DNA from: Rhodobacterales bacterium LSUCC0387
GTDB taxonomy: Bacteria > Pseudomonadota > Alphaproteobacteria > Rhodobacterales > Rhodobacteraceae
Length of the DNA: 64,000 bases
Assembly: GCA_015689775.1 (NCBI GenBank)
Contig: WVSR01000001.1
Location: 745,501-809,500 of the forward strand
Direction of reading: 5' to 3'
Positions 48,317-57,064 of the stretch are shown here, piece by piece. The translations under genes and the position numbers were made by a program. Below the pieces are notes generated by a model. The model ran no database searches. It was not told the DNA's origin and saw only the letters and a program-made list of their open reading frames with translations. The number at the start of each line of letters is the position of its first letter. The stretch's first letter is position 1.

Positions 48317-48562
48317 TTATTTATTTTTCTTTTCCAATGCCTCTAGGCGCGCAGACAGCGCCTCATTTTCTTCGCGCGCCTTTTGGGCCATTGCGCGCAC
48401 GGCATCAAATTCTTCGCGGGTGACAAAGTCGCGATCCGCAAGCCAGCGATCCATCAGCGATTTCATCGCATTTTCCGCTTCCTCGCGTGCGCCTTGGGCC
48501 ACACCCATGGCGTTGGTCATCAATTGGCTGATGTCATCCATCATCTTATTGCGGGTTTGCAT
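48317..48562 (-). CDS. UbiK/BMFP-type accessory protein (YqiC family)
   Basis: 81 residues from ATG 48562 with GAGGACAG upstream. The sequence MDDISQLMTNAMGVAQGAREE is the membrane fusogenic (BMFP) helix and DFVTREEFDAVRAMAQKAREEN, then ALSARLEALEKK, the coiled coil. Enterobacterial UbiK helps aerobic ubiquinone biosynthesis by binding UbiJ and lipid; Brucella BMFP protein forms trimers. The open frame further upstream is unsupported. Divergent from lgt. Confidence 0.85.
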   Translation of the reverse strand: MQTRNKMMDDISQLMTNAMGVAQGAREEAENAMKSLMDRWLADRDFVTREEFDAVRAMAQKAREENEALSARLEALEKKNK

Positions 48563-48703
48563 AGGCTGTCCTCTTGTCTCGCGGCGGGGCGCGTTCATAC
48601 CTTCGACCTTGATATGGGGTAAATGGCGCGCCGCTTCAAGGTTGACATCGCCGCATGGGGGGCTATCCAACAAGGGTTCCCAAGCGCATCAAAAAGAGCC
48701 GCT

Positions 48704-49630
48704 ATGTTTTACGCGATACCGTTTCCAGATATCTCGCCTGCGCTCTTCTCAATTGATTTTGGTGGGTTTCACTTTGCCCTGCGGTGGTATGCGCTGGCCT
48801 ATATCGCCGGGTTTCTTATCGCTGCATGGATGATCGGGCGGCATTTGCGCAAATCCACGCTGTGGAGACATGCCACCGCCCCGATGTCCTCCGAAGTTGT
48901 AGAACCGCTTTTGACATGGATGGTCTTGGGTGTGATCCTTGGGGGGCGGCTTGGATATGTCCTGTTCTATCAGCCAAGCTATTACCTGCAAAACCCTGCT
49001 GAGATTTTGCAGGTTTGGCAGGGGGGGATGTCTTTTCATGGTGGCTTTTTGGGTGTTGTCATCGCGGGGCTTTTGTTTTGTCGTGTCCACAAGGTCAGCA
49101 TATCAAGCCTTGCCGACCTGTTAGCCTTGGCCACCCCGCCTGCGCTCTTTCTGGGGCGCAGCGCCAATTTCATTAATGCCGAGCTATGGGGGCGACCCAC
49201 CGATGCGCCTTGGGGCGTGATCTTTCCTGGGGCCGCGGCACAGGACTGTTCGGGCCCTGTGGGGATTGTGATGGATGCAGGCATGCAAGTTTGTGCGCGC
49301 CACCCGTCACAGCTTTACGAAGCGCTTCTTGAGGGGCTCATCTTGGGGCTTGTGATCCTTTATGTGATCCATCGCCAAGGGGCGTTGCGGGTGCCAGGGC
49401 AAGTGGCGGGTCTGTTTCTTGCAGGCTATGGGGTGGGGCGGTTTATTGTCGAATATTTCCGCCAACCTGATGCACAGTTCTTCGCGAACCATCCGCGCGG
49501 TTATGCGCTGTGGCTGTCTGATGATATTGGTCTGAGCATGGGGCAAATCTTGTCATTGCCCATGGTCATTGTGGGGCTAGCGGTGATCTTGGTCGCGCGG
49601 CAGGTCGCGCGGCGTAAGGCAGGTGCCTAA
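48704..49630 (+). CDS. lgt: Prolipoprotein diacylglyceryl transferase
   Basis: 308 residues, about seven membrane spans. [17 protein letters not shown] at the N-terminus, [12 protein letters not shown] (essential His region), and the Lgt signature [17 protein letters not shown] with the catalytic Arg, then [14 protein letters not shown]. It attaches diacylglycerol to the lipobox Cys of prolipoproteins in the inner membrane. ATG 48704 has AAGAG upstream; 27 further codons of open frame are not conserved. Its TAA overlaps the next ATG (TAATG). Confidence 0.96.
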   Translation: MFYAIPFPDISPALFSIDFGGFHFALRWYALAYIAGFLIAAWMIGRHLRKSTLWRHATAPMSSEVVEPLLTWMVLGVILGGRLGYVLFYQPSYYLQNPAEILQVWQGGMSFHGGFLGVVIAGLLFCRVHKVSISSLADLLALATPPALFLGRSANFINAELWGRPTDAPWGVIFPGAAAQDCSGPVGIVMDAGMQVCARHPSQLYEALLEGLILGLVILYVIHRQGALRVPGQVAGLFLAGYGVGRFIVEYFRQPDAQFFANHPRGYALWLSDDIGLSMGQILSLPMVIVGLAVILVARQVARRKAGA

Positions 49631-50718
49631 TGGGGGCAGGGCGTGCGCAGGATCGGCTGTTGCGCCGTATCGCGCAGTCAGGCCCGCTTTCTGTGGCCGA
49701 GTTTATGACCGAGGCGCTGCTTCACCCTGAATTTGGGTATTATATGAAGAAACCCGCCATCGGTCGGGGCGGGGATTTTGTGACGGCACCCGAGGTCTCG
49801 CAAATCTTTGGCGAGATGATTGGGTTGTGGTTTCTGCAGGTTTGGTCTGACCAAGGCAGACCATCCGATGTAAATTTGGTCGAGCTTGGCGGCGGGCGCG
49901 GGACGTTGATGGCCGATATTTTGCGCGCCGCGAAACTGCTACCCGAATTCACCCAAACGATCAGATTGCACATGGTCGAAGCCTCGCCCGTGATGCGCGC
50001 AGCCCAAGCAGAGGCTTTGGGCCAGTATCAACCGCAATTTCACGACACCATTGCCTCCCTACCTGAAGGGCCGCTTTATTTGGTGGCGAATGAATTTTTT
50101 GATGCGTTGCCCATTCGGCAATTTCAAAAAGGGCGTGACGGATGGCATGAACGCCAAATTGGTGCAGATCAGGGCGCGCTGATATGGGGGCTTGGCCCTG
50201 TCATTGCGCCCGATTGGATAACGGCCCGTTTTGGTGACATGCCAGAGGGCGTGATTGTTGAAATTAATGCCGCTGCTGAGGCGATTGCATCAGATATCGG
50301 GCGGCGCATCGCCGCGCATGGCGGCGCGGCGCTTTTGATTGATTACGGAGATTGGATCAGCGCAGGCGACACCTTTCAAGCCGTCAAAGATCACAGATAC
50401 GCCGATCCATTGGTGGATATTGGCACATCCGATCTGACCGCCCATGTGGCGTTTCAGCCTTTGGCGGCCAGTGCCGCACCCGCCCGCGCGGCACCGCTAC
50501 AGACGCAGGGTCTGTTTCTTGAGCGTCTTGGGATCACCGCACAGGCGCAGGCGCTTGCGCAAAAATTGCACGGTGACGCGCTTCAATCGCATATTGCCGC
50601 GCATCGTAGGTTGACCCACCCCGAAGAAATGGGACAGCTATTCAAAGTGCTGGGTCTTACGCAACAGACTGCGCCCGCTCTGCCTGGTTTGGATGATCTT
50701 GAAATAAGGGATATGTGA
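49630..50718 (+). CDS. SAM-dependent methyltransferase, DUF185/MidA (NDUFAF7) family
   Basis: 362 residues. MTEALLHPEFGYYMKKPAIG, GRGGDFVTAPEVSQIFGEMIG and the SAM motif VELGGGRGTLMADILRA define the MidA/NDUFAF7 family; later LVANEFFDALPIRQF and DYGDW. The mitochondrial homologue dimethylates an arginine of complex I subunit NDUFS2, so an assembly role at respiratory complex I is possible here, not shown. Coupled to lgt and 1 bp before pgeF; this triad recurs in alphaproteobacteria. Confidence 0.9.
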   Translation: MGAGRAQDRLLRRIAQSGPLSVAEFMTEALLHPEFGYYMKKPAIGRGGDFVTAPEVSQIFGEMIGLWFLQVWSDQGRPSDVNLVELGGGRGTLMADILRAAKLLPEFTQTIRLHMVEASPVMRAAQAEALGQYQPQFHDTIASLPEGPLYLVANEFFDALPIRQFQKGRDGWHERQIGADQGALIWGLGPVIAPDWITARFGDMPEGVIVEINAAAEAIASDIGRRIAAHGGAALLIDYGDWISAGDTFQAVKDHRYADPLVDIGTSDLTAHVAFQPLAASAAPARAAPLQTQGLFLERLGITAQAQALAQKLHGDALQSHIAAHRRLTHPEEMGQLFKVLGLTQQTAPALPGLDDLEIRDM

Positions 50719-50719
50719 G

Positions 50720-51496
50720 ATGGCTGCGCATTTTGCTCCAATTGACCCGATCACATCGCCGCTTTTGGGGGCAGCAAAGCATGGTTTTTTTACACGCAAG
50801 GGTGGTGCATCTAGCGGCATTTTTAGCAGTCTGAATTGTGGTGCGGGATCATCTGATCAATCGGATTTGGTCGAAATCAACCGCGCGCGCGTGGCGCGTG
50901 AGATGGGGGTGGCGGAAGATTGCCTTGTGACGGTCTATCAAACGCATTCCGCGGATGTTGTCTTGGTTGAAGGCCCGATTGGCGGCGGCACCCCTGAGGC
51001 AGATGGTTTGGTTTCCTGCAGCAAGGATTTGGCCATTGCGATTCTCACAGCCGATTGTCAGCCCGTCCTGTTGCATGAAGCGGAGGCTGGCGTGATTGGC
51101 GCTGCCCATGCGGGTTGGAAGGGCGCGCGGGCAGGGGTGCTTGAGGCCACGATTGACTTGATGGTCGCACAAGGTGCGGTGCGCGAAAAAATTAACGTGG
51201 TGATTGGCCCCACGATCAGCCAAGCCAATTATGAGGTCGGGCAAGAATTCTTTGAGGAATTCGTAGATGATGATCCGCAGTCTGCGCGGTTTTTTATCGA
51301 TGGGGCGGCACCTGATAAATATCTCTTTGATTTGCCAAGCTACGGATTAACGCGCCTGCGCAACGCGGGCATCGGGCAGGCAGAATGGTGCGGGCATTGC
51401 ACCTATCATGACGAAGAACTGTTCTTCTCCTACCGCCGCGCCACCCATCGCGGTGAAGCGGATTATGGGCGCCTGATTTCGGCTATTCGCCTTTAG
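50720..51496 (+). CDS. pgeF: Peptidoglycan editing factor PgeF (multicopper polyphenol oxidoreductase / YfiH family)
   Basis: 258 residues. HGFFTRKGGASSGIFSSLN at the N-terminus, VYQTHSADVV (metal-site His), ILTADCQPVLL (Cys) and AAHAGWKGARAGVLE (His), the three-residue metal/active site of the YfiH family. Members act as purine nucleoside phosphorylase/adenosine deaminase in vitro, and YfiH prevents L-Ser misincorporation into peptidoglycan in E. coli. Last gene of lgt-midA-pgeF; all three relate to envelope or membrane assembly. Confidence 0.93.
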   Translation: MAAHFAPIDPITSPLLGAAKHGFFTRKGGASSGIFSSLNCGAGSSDQSDLVEINRARVAREMGVAEDCLVTVYQTHSADVVLVEGPIGGGTPEADGLVSCSKDLAIAILTADCQPVLLHEAEAGVIGAAHAGWKGARAGVLEATIDLMVAQGAVREKINVVIGPTISQANYEVGQEFFEEFVDDDPQSARFFIDGAAPDKYLFDLPSYGLTRLRNAGIGQAEWCGHCTYHDEELFFSYRRATHRGEADYGRLISAIRL

Positions 51497-51543
51497 GCTT
51501 TGCCGCGCAATGACCTTTTTCTTTCCTCAAGCTGACGGGATTT

Positions 51544-51569
51544 CGTCCAATCTTTGACAGATTTGGACG
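51544..51569. repeat. Inverted repeat around a TTGACA hexamer upstream of the DUF1127-like mini-gene
   Basis: CGTCCAATCT ... AGATTTGGACG pair over ten bases with a one-base bulge, and the TTGACA that could act as a -35 lies in the loop. A second small palindrome GCGCAA-GA-TTGCGC lies at 51589-51602. No T-run follows, so a pgeF terminator is unlikely; an operator is possible. Confidence 0.35.
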
Positions 51570-51624
51570 CAAGTTTAGGCCAATCGAAGCGCAAGATTGC
51601 GCGAATCTTTTTGGAGGGTCTGAA

Positions 51625-51765
51625 ATGAAAACACGTTGGATGGAGTTGCTGATCGCGATGACCCAGTACGAAGCGCCACGCATGCCTTGAATGCGCGATG
51701 AAACCGAAGTGCAGCGACTAGCGATGACGGATCGTGCAGAGATTGGCTTGAAACGGGCAGGATAA
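51625..51765 (+). pseudogene. DUF1127-like small protein gene interrupted by an in-frame TGA
   Basis: ATG 51625 is preceded by GGAGGGTCTGAA, a strong RBS. The frame codes 21 residues (MKTRWMELLIAMTQYEAPRM, then P), meets TGA at 51688-51690, then continues in the same frame from ATG 51691 for 24 codons to TAA at 51763. The second half, VQRLAMTDRAEIGLKRAG, resembles the DUF1127 core (L-x-x-L-S-D-x-x-L-x-D-I-G-L-x-R), and the total of about 46 codons matches short DUF1127 proteins. So it reads as a DUF1127 gene with one nonsense change, or as two tiny adjacent frames. DUF1127 proteins in relatives include an RNA-binding regulator (CcaF1). Confidence 0.45.
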
Positions 51766-51776
51766 TCCGCTTCGCC

Positions 51777-52277
51777 TTAATCCATCTTGGCCAGTCGGTC
51801 TTCGAGAACTTCGAAGGGCACGCCTGGTTGATCTTTAGCCCCACGAATGACAAGCGATGTGCGCACGCTTGCAACATTCGGGGCGGCGGTTAGGTGTTCG
51901 GTGAGGAAGCTTTGAAAAGTGGACAGGTCAGGCGCCACGCATTTCAAGATGAAATCAATCTCGCCGTTCAGCATATGACATTCGCGCACAAGAGGCCACT
52001 CGGCACAGCGATTTTCAAAGGCGACCAAATCAGCCTCGGCCTGACTGTGCAGGCCCACCATAGCGAAAACCTGAACTTCGAAGCCAAGCATCCGCGCATC
52101 GACATCTGCGTGATAGCCGCGGATATAGCCCGACTCCTCCAAAGTGCGCACGCGCCGTAGGCTAGGGGGTGCAGAAATCCCTACGCGTTTGGCCAATTCT
52201 ACATTGGTCATCCGTCCGTCACTTTGCAGTTCCGCAAGAATCTTGCGGTCAATCGGATCGAGTTTGGTCGTTGGCAT
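51777..52277 (-). CDS. lrp: Lrp/AsnC family transcriptional regulator
   Basis: 166 residues from ATG 52277 (MPTTKLDPIDRKILAELQSD). N-terminal helix-turn-helix with NVELAKRVGISAPPSLRRVR, then the RAM effector domain (VFAMVGLHSQAEADLVAFE, RECHMLNGEIDFILKCVAPD). A leucine-responsive-type regulator. AGAGGATAACAAT is the RBS. Divergent from trxB across 245 bp, an arrangement seen in related genomes, suggesting control of trxB or of itself; an ATATC-N8-GATAT repeat sits in that gap. Confidence 0.92.
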   Translation of the reverse strand: MPTTKLDPIDRKILAELQSDGRMTNVELAKRVGISAPPSLRRVRTLEESGYIRGYHADVDARMLGFEVQVFAMVGLHSQAEADLVAFENRCAEWPLVRECHMLNGEIDFILKCVAPDLSTFQSFLTEHLTAAPNVASVRTSLVIRGAKDQPGVPFEVLEDRLAKMD

Positions 52278-52425
52278 TATTGTTATCCTCTCGCTCGCGA
52301 CTTTGCGATCCTGAGCGATAATGCCAGAAATACGCAATTTTATTTCGCACCCACGCAACATATGGAATATTGAGCGCCACTTTGCAAGGCTTAGGCGGGG
52401 CTTTCATCGCGGTCGATCGGTGGTT

Positions 52426-52443
52426 ATATCATGACCAAGATAT
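52426..52443. promoter_or_regulatory. Inverted repeat in the lrp-trxB gap
   Basis: ATATC-N8-GATAT about 80 bp ahead of trxB, in the gap shared with divergent lrp. Short, AT-rich and dyad-symmetric, as an Lrp site might be, but not a defined consensus. Confidence 0.25.
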
Positions 52444-52522
52444 GTGCCGCGCGGTGTCGTTCGGGTGTCATAGCCCATGCTGTGATGGCGGCGTGTTACA
52501 GATTTAATGAAGGATCCATCTC

Positions 52523-53488
52523 ATGAGTACAACCCGCCATACCCGTCTTTTGATTATTGGCTCTGGCCCTGCGGGCTATACTGCGGCGGTTTACGCCAGC
52601 CGTGCCATGCTCGAGCCTATTTTGGTGCAGGGCATCCAACCGGGCGGGCAGTTGACCATCACAACGGATGTTGAAAACTGGCCGGGTGATGCATCCGTCA
52701 TGGGGCCTGATCTCATGGTACGGATGGAGAACCACGCCCGCGAGATGGGGGCTGGGATCATCTCGGATCATATTTCTGATCTCGATTTGTCGCAGCGCCC
52801 CTTCCGTGCTTCGGGCGATACGGGCACAACATATACGGCCGATGCGGTGGTTCTGGCGACAGGCGCACAGGCGCGGTGGTTGGGCTTGCCCTCTGAAGAG
52901 CATTTCAAGGGCTTTGGCGTGTCGGCTTGTGCGACCTGTGATGGGTTCTTTTATCGCGGGCAACAGGTGGTGGTTATCGGTGGCGGCAATACAGCCGTTG
53001 AGGAGGCGCTGTTTCTCACCAATTTCGCCTCAAAGGTCACATTGATCCACCGCCGCGATAGCCTGCGTGCGGAAAAGATCATGCAAGATCGCCTTTTCAA
53101 AAATCCAAAAATCGAGGTGATCTGGAACCACGAGGTGGATGAGGTGGTCGGCACAGATGCCCCCCGTGGTGTTGAGGCGGTCAAAGCGCGCCATGTCGAG
53201 ACAGGCGCCATCACCGAAGTGCCTTGCAAAGGGTTTTTCGTGGCCATTGGCCATGCACCTGCTAGCGATTTGATCAAGGATCAGCTTAAGCTGCATTCGG
53301 GCGGTTATGTTTGGGTTGAACCCGGCACGACCCGCACCTCGATCCCTGGCGTTTTTGCGGCGGGGGATTTGACCGACCACACCTATCGCCAAGCGGTCAC
53401 CAGTGCGGGCATGGGCTGTATGGCTGCTTTGGATGCCGAGCGGTGGTTGGCGGAACAAGCGGCAGGTGAAGTGAAAGCCGCTGAATAG
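52523..53488 (+). CDS. trxB: Thioredoxin-disulfide reductase
   Basis: 321 residues. FAD motif [18 protein letters not shown], redox-active SACATCDG (C-A-T-C), NADPH motif [15 protein letters not shown] with HRRDSLRAE, and [16 protein letters not shown] near the C-terminus. It reduces thioredoxin with NADPH, keeping cytoplasmic thiols reduced and, with sat-cysC just downstream, PAPS reduction supplied. Followed by a hairpin terminator. Confidence 0.96.
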   Translation: MSTTRHTRLLIIGSGPAGYTAAVYASRAMLEPILVQGIQPGGQLTITTDVENWPGDASVMGPDLMVRMENHAREMGAGIISDHISDLDLSQRPFRASGDTGTTYTADAVVLATGAQARWLGLPSEEHFKGFGVSACATCDGFFYRGQQVVVIGGGNTAVEEALFLTNFASKVTLIHRRDSLRAEKIMQDRLFKNPKIEVIWNHEVDEVVGTDAPRGVEAVKARHVETGAITEVPCKGFFVAIGHAPASDLIKDQLKLHSGGYVWVEPGTTRTSIPGVFAAGDLTDHTYRQAVTSAGMGCMAALDAERWLAEQAAGEVKAAE

Positions 53489-53505
53489 GGCTAAGAACAG
53501 GGGCT

Positions 53506-53566
53506 GCGTGATTGCCTATTTTTCAGCACCGCCATTTCGTTTGCGGCGGATCGGCAATCACGCTGT
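53506..53566 (+). terminator. Probable intrinsic terminator of trxB
   Basis: GCGTGATTGCC pairs perfectly over 11 bp with GGCAATCACGC; inside, CCGCC and GGCGG make an inner stem. TGTTTCTTTTTTC follows directly, the U-rich tail. The arms are separated by 26 bases. Confidence 0.62.
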
Positions 53567-53638
53567 TTCTTTTTTCTTTGAAAAAGACAGCTTTGCTTGA
53601 ATTTCGCCACATTCGGGGTCTATGGCGGCGCTGAATGC

Positions 53639-53664
53639 GGGGCCGTGTCGTTTTTTGCGGCCCC
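53639..53664 (+). promoter_or_regulatory. Leader hairpin ahead of sat-cysC
   Basis: GGGGCCG ... CGGCCCC, 7-bp perfect stem with a 12-nt loop, 34 bp before the ATG at 53698. Followed by TAATGTTTTGAC, not a clear U-run. It could be an attenuator, a processing or stability element, or a protein site; no known riboswitch class is recognised. Confidence 0.3.
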
Positions 53665-53697
53665 TAATGTTTTGACCCTTGTTGGAAAGTAAACTTG

Positions 53698-55404
53698 ATG
53701 GCTGCCCAATTTCACGCCCCGATCCCTGAACTTTATGTCTCTTACGACTCCGCGCAAAAGCTAAAGCTTGAGGCGGCGGAGTTGGTTTCATGGGATCTGA
53801 CCCCGCGCCAAATCTGCGATTTGGAATTGCTGATGAATGGCGGGTTCAACCCGCTCAAAGGGTTTTTGGGGCAGGAGGATTATGACAGCGTGGTTGAGAC
53901 CATGCGTCTGGCCGATGGCACGCTTTGGCCGATGCCGATCACGCTTGATATTTCCGAGGACTTCGCCGCCAAGGTTGAGACGGGCCAAGATATCGCACTT
54001 CGCGATCAAGAGGGGGTGATCCTTGCGATCCTCTCTATCTCTGACAAATGGGTGCCCAATAAGGCGCGCGAGGCAGAAAAGGTGTTTGGCGCAGATGATC
54101 TGGCCCACCCTGCGGTGAACTATCTGCATCATGTGGCAGGCCCCGTTTATTTGGGTGGGGCGATCACGGGCATCCAACAGCCCGTGCATTACGATTTCCG
54201 CGCACGCCGTGATACGCCCAACGAGATGCGGGCCTATTTCCGCAAATTGGGGTGGAAGCGGATTGTTGCCTTCCAAACCCGTAACCCGCTGCACCGCGCG
54301 CATCAGGAATTGACCTTCCGCGCCGCCAAAGAGGCACAGGCAAACCTATTAATCCATCCTGTGGTTGGCATGACCAAGCCCGGCGATGTGGATCACTTTA
54401 CCCGTGTGCGCTGCTACGACGCGGTGCTTGATAAATACCCTGCCGCAACCACAACCATGAGCTTGCTGAACCTTGCCATGCGTATGGCTGGCCCGCGCGA
54501 GGCGGTTTGGCACGGCTTGATCCGCGCCAATCATGGCTGCACCCATTTCATCGTGGGGCGCGATCACGCGGGGCCAGGAAAGAATTCAAACGGCGAAGAT
54601 TTCTATGGCCCCTATGACGCGCAGGAGCTGTTCAAGCAGCACCAAGATGAAATCGGCCTTGAGATGGTGGATTTCAAGCACATGGTCTATGTGCAAGAAA
54701 AGGCCCAATATTACCCCGCCAATGAGGTGCCAGAGGGCGATACGGTTCTGGATATTTCGGGTACGGAACTGCGCCGCCGCCTGCGCGAGGGGTTGGAAAT
54801 TCCCGAATGGTTCTCCTTCCCTGAGGTGGTTAAGGAATTGCGCCGCACCTCTCCACCGCGCAGCAAACAGGGTTTTACGGTGTTTTTCACGGGGCTTTCA
54901 GGCTCGGGTAAATCGACCATTGCGAATGCCCTGATGGTCAAGCTGATGGAAATGGGCGGCCGTCCTGTGACGCTGCTTGATGGGGATGTGGTGCGCAAGC
55001 ATCTCTCCTCGGAATTGGGGTTCAGCAAGGAACACCGCGATATCAATATTCGCCGCATTGGCTATGTCGCTTCGGAGATCACGAAGAATGGCGGGATCGC
55101 CATTTGCGCCCCCATCGCGCCTTATACAGCGACCCGTCGCTCGGTGCGCGAGATGGTCGAAAGCTTTGGCGCTTTTGTTGAGGTGCATGTGGCCACCAGC
55201 CTTGAAGAATGCGAGCGCCGTGACCGCAAGGGTCTCTATAAATTGGCGCGCGAGGGCAAAATCAAGGAATTCACAGGGATTTCTGATCCTTACGAAGCCC
55301 CAACCGCCGCAGAATTGGTGGTCGATACCGAAGGCACGGAGGTGGATTACTGCGCGCAGCAGGTGCTGTTGAAACTCGAAAGCATAGGGCTGATTGCAGC
55401 CTGA
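53698..55404 (+). CDS. Fused sulfate adenylyltransferase / adenylylsulfate kinase
   Basis: 568 residues. Residues 1-390 are a Sat-type ATP sulfurylase with FQTRNPLHRAHQEL (the Q-x-R-N-P-x-H-x-x-H motif), HGLIRANHGCTHFIVGRDHAG. Residues 395-568 are APS kinase (CysC) with P-loop FFTGLSGSGKSTIANAL, LDGDVVRKHLSSELGFS, and KGLYKLAREGKIKEFTGI. It turns sulfate into APS and then PAPS. The kinase loop equivalent to E. coli ISPxR reads IAPYTATR, with Ala in place of the phosphorylated Ser. ATG 53698 follows GGAAAG. This single-chain form replaces the CysD/CysN/CysC set of enterobacteria. Confidence 0.95.
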   Translation: MAAQFHAPIPELYVSYDSAQKLKLEAAELVSWDLTPRQICDLELLMNGGFNPLKGFLGQEDYDSVVETMRLADGTLWPMPITLDISEDFAAKVETGQDIALRDQEGVILAILSISDKWVPNKAREAEKVFGADDLAHPAVNYLHHVAGPVYLGGAITGIQQPVHYDFRARRDTPNEMRAYFRKLGWKRIVAFQTRNPLHRAHQELTFRAAKEAQANLLIHPVVGMTKPGDVDHFTRVRCYDAVLDKYPAATTTMSLLNLAMRMAGPREAVWHGLIRANHGCTHFIVGRDHAGPGKNSNGEDFYGPYDAQELFKQHQDEIGLEMVDFKHMVYVQEKAQYYPANEVPEGDTVLDISGTELRRRLREGLEIPEWFSFPEVVKELRRTSPPRSKQGFTVFFTGLSGSGKSTIANALMVKLMEMGGRPVTLLDGDVVRKHLSSELGFSKEHRDINIRRIGYVASEITKNGGIAICAPIAPYTATRRSVREMVESFGAFVEVHVATSLEECERRDRKGLYKLAREGKIKEFTGISDPYEAPTAAELVVDTEGTEVDYCAQQVLLKLESIGLIAA

Positions 55405-55406
55405 TT

Positions 55407-56909
55407 TTACTGCGATTGCGGTTCGCTGACATCAGGGGTTTCGGGGGTAGGTGGCAAATCCGCCGCCCCCGCGCCCACGAATTGGCCGTTTTCCCACAGT
55501 CCTTCTACCACTTGGCCCGTGGCATAGGTCAGTCGCCCTTGACCTTGGCGGGTTCCGTTTTCAAACGTCCCTTCATAAACATCGCCCGAGCGATAGCGCG
55601 CCACGCCTTGGCCTGTGATTTCACCTGCGCGCCAAGCGCCCTCATAGGTAAACCCATCGGCCATCTCGAGGCGGCCTATGCCTTCGCGCGCTCCTCCTAC
55701 GAATTGCCCACGATAGCTGCTGCCATCAGGATAGGTTGTGATCCCTTCCCCCTCGCGCAGGCCTGCGTTCCATCCGCCCTCGTAGCGATAGCCGTTGGTT
55801 GAGGTCATGACCCCTTGGCCGTGTTGGCGCCCATTGAGGAACTGGCCCTCATAGCGCAACCCATCGGCATATTCCGCAATGCCAAAGCCTTGCATCGCCC
55901 CCGCGACCCAATCGCCCTCGTATTTGGTGCCGTCAGGATAGGTTATGGTTCCCGTCCCATGGGCCAAATCATTTTCAAATCCGCCAGCATAGACCACCCC
56001 ATCGGGGTAGGTCATCACGCCTTGCCCCTCAATGCGCCCCTCGACCCATTGGCCGTCATAAACAAGCCCCTGATGCCCTGTGAAACGACCTTGGCCATGG
56101 CGGCGGTCATTGAGAAATTCGCCCTCATAGAAATCGCCATTCGCATAGCGTACCACGGCTTGGCCTTGGCGCGCGCCATTGACTAAACTGCCCTCATAGA
56201 TATCGCCATTGGGTTGGGTCAGGCTGCCTTGACCGTTGATCTGATCATTTTCCCATGCGCCCTCAAACACCATGCCATCCGAGGTTTCCAAACGTCCTGC
56301 GCCGTGGCGCATGTCGTTGAGAAATTCTCCCACATATGTTGAGCCATCTGGGAAAGTGAGGCTTCCTTGGCCATGCTTCTGGCCTGATTGCCACCCACCT
56401 TCATAGACATAACCATCGGTGTTGGACAGCCGTCCCTGTCCCTCTTGAAGGCCCGCGACAAAGCTGCCCGTATAGGTCAGTCCGTTGGAATAAAAGGCGC
56501 GCCCTTCGCCTGACATGAGGCCGTCTGCCCAAGTGCCTGTATATGTTGATCCATCGACAAAGGTGATCGTGCCTTGGCCATTGGGTTTGCCCGCCACAAA
56601 CGCGCCTTCATAGACCGACCCATCAGGAAAGGTCGCGCGGCCTTCGCCCATAATTTGGCCATCAACCCACTGCCCCGTATATTCATACCCGTTGGGCAAA
56701 GTATAGGTGCCAGTCCCGTGTTGCAGCCCGTTGCGGAATTGCCCGCGATAGATCGCGCCATTGTCATATTGCTGTTCGTCACGGATGATTTCGCCCTCTT
56801 GGGCAAGCCCGCTCTGCGGCGCCAATCCAAAAAAAAGACCAAGCAAAGTTGCCTGTGCTGTCCTTTCCAAGGGGCGCATTTTGTTTCGCATATTTAGCAA
56901 ATGTCCCAT
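55407..56909 (-). CDS. Exported protein of about 19 tandem MORN repeats
   Basis: 500 residues. An N-terminal signal peptide (hydrophobic ATLLGLFFGLAPQSG, probable cleavage after LAQ near residue 37) is followed by about 19 units of 23 residues with the MORN pattern Y-x-G-x-W/F-x-x-G-x-x-x-G-x-G, for example VYEGGWQSGQKHGQG and KYEGDWVAGAMQGFG. The C-terminus is a short Pro/acidic tail (PPTPETPDVSEP). ATG 56909 has AGAGGGAG six bases upstream; Met codons at 56891 and 56879 are alternatives. MORN arrays bind lipids or proteins in eukaryotes; bacterial exported forms lack an assigned function. Periplasmic or outer-surface location is inferred from the signal. Convergent with sat-cysC, 2-bp gap. 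Confidence 0.88.
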   Translation of the reverse strand: MGHLLNMRNKMRPLERTAQATLLGLFFGLAPQSGLAQEGEIIRDEQQYDNGAIYRGQFRNGLQHGTGTYTLPNGYEYTGQWVDGQIMGEGRATFPDGSVYEGAFVAGKPNGQGTITFVDGSTYTGTWADGLMSGEGRAFYSNGLTYTGSFVAGLQEGQGRLSNTDGYVYEGGWQSGQKHGQGSLTFPDGSTYVGEFLNDMRHGAGRLETSDGMVFEGAWENDQINGQGSLTQPNGDIYEGSLVNGARQGQAVVRYANGDFYEGEFLNDRRHGQGRFTGHQGLVYDGQWVEGRIEGQGVMTYPDGVVYAGGFENDLAHGTGTITYPDGTKYEGDWVAGAMQGFGIAEYADGLRYEGQFLNGRQHGQGVMTSTNGYRYEGGWNAGLREGEGITTYPDGSSYRGQFVGGAREGIGRLEMADGFTYEGAWRAGEITGQGVARYRSGDVYEGTFENGTRQGQGRLTYATGQVVEGLWENGQFVGAGAADLPPTPETPDVSEPQSQ

Positions 56910-57064
56910 CTGCTCCCTCTGGCCTTGTAAAAGAAACTATTGAAGCCCGCCTCATCTCGCAACGTCTTTTGCGCCTTTGGGTGCGATCAATATGCGCAAT
57001 GGCCTTGGCCTGCGGGTTTGATCTGCTAGAACCTCGGGTGAGTGAGTAGGGAAGGCACAGCTAA

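Noticed and set aside
51625-51765. TGA read as selenocysteine
   Set aside because: mnmH implies selenium use, but no SECIS-like hairpin follows the TGA and DUF1127 proteins are not selenoproteins.
55407-56909. Tandem DNA repeat or CRISPR-like array
   Set aside because: The about 69-bp periodicity is coding MORN repetition with diverged units, not direct DNA repeats with spacers.
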